Below, in pieces: positions 6,693 to 6,908 of a stretch of 6,908 nucleotides of DNA. This stretch comes from Methylococcaceae bacterium NSM2-1 (GTDB taxonomy: Bacteria > Pseudomonadota > Gammaproteobacteria > Methylococcales > Methylomonadaceae), in NCBI GenBank assembly GCA_002256705.1, contig NQJI01000073.1, positions 2,808 to 9,715 on the forward strand, given 5' to 3'. The notes beneath the pieces were generated by a model. That model searched no databases and was not told the origin of the DNA. It saw only the letters and a list, made by a program, of their open reading frames with translations. The position numbers and the translations under genes are program-made. Positions within the stretch are counted from its first letter, which is position 1; the number at the start of each line of letters is the position of its first letter.

Positions 6693-6908
6693 TGGTGACA
6701 TTTCGCAAACAACATCTATTCCATGAAAATTGACAGGCTGGATCGCCTAAATAAATCATGGGTGAATGTCGATTAGATCCAGACAAGCTAAAAGAAATTA
6801 CCGCAACGAATTGGACTATTACCCGGTTATTCTATAAATAAAATGGAGTTACGTTGTATTTCCATAATAAACCACTACACTTTTTTTGAATAGGTCATGT
6901 TACTTTAG
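6693..6908. other. Downstream intergenic stretch with no supported gene
   Basis: I see no convincing coding frame on either strand. The longest I noticed is a 27-codon frame from ATG 6759 without a ribosome binding site. CTGGATC (6738-6744) and GATCCAG (6776-6782) form a 7-bp inverted repeat spaced by 31 bases. I see no strong terminator after cmoB. A T7 run at 6882-6888 has no stem before it. Confidence 0.5.

Noticed and set aside
6759..6842. 27-codon plus-strand frame after cmoB
   Set aside because: It has no ribosome binding site and no recognisable motif, and its length is easily reached by chance.

Overview
This 6.9 kb window looks like the chromosome of a gammaproteobacterium. The CmoB, magnesium-type HemB, MlaC-family, AroE and YrdA-type proteins all resemble gammaproteobacterial versions, and the DNA is moderately AT-rich. 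A methanotroph-like (Methylococcales) source is a guess: the short CACGAAAA-type dispersed repeats would fit it, but nothing here proves it. Most of the window is housekeeping sequence. I found no phage, insertion sequence, CRISPR array, toxin-antitoxin pair or defence system.

Left part (1-1416, all on the minus strand). This is a decaying operon. A good sigma-70 promoter and ribosome binding site at 1370-1416 lead into a 24-codon open frame that looks like the start of an SPFH/virion-core-like protein and then stops. It overlaps the start of a two-domain TFIIB-type zinc-ribbon gene (1294-671). That gene needs two opposite single-base frame changes to be read through, one of them exactly at a run of ten A/T. 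Downstream, 42 bp away, is an apparently intact YgjP-type (M48/DUF45) zinc metallopeptidase that runs off the left edge of the window.

Middle (1463-3665). A gamma-class carbonic anhydrase-like gene (yrdA type, plus strand) converges on aroE (minus strand). The 299 bp between them hold a MITE-like stretch bounded by inverted arrays of a degenerate 9-bp unit, CACGAAAAA. Upstream of aroE is an unrecognised multi-spanning membrane protein gene whose stop overlaps the aroE start (ATGA), so the two are probably translationally coupled.

Right part (3758-6908). hemB (minus strand) lies 92 bp upstream of the membrane-protein gene, so hemB, the membrane gene and aroE may be one transcription unit. hemB is divergent from a stand-alone MlaC-family periplasmic protein gene (plus strand), and the shared spacer contains two dyads. 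The mlaC-like gene ends in a strong intrinsic terminator. It is followed by cmoB, which makes the cmo5U34 wobble modification of tRNA. No cmoA is adjacent, and a tyrosine expected to contact carboxy-SAM is replaced by histidine. The last 216 bp hold no gene I can support.

The genes serve separate housekeeping tasks: heme and aromatic precursor synthesis, outer-membrane lipid trafficking, tRNA modification, and a carbonic anhydrase fold. The most unusual material is the doubly frameshifted zinc-ribbon gene, the SPFH-like remnant in front of it, and the 9-bp repeat element. I do not see convincing evidence of a new multi-gene system.
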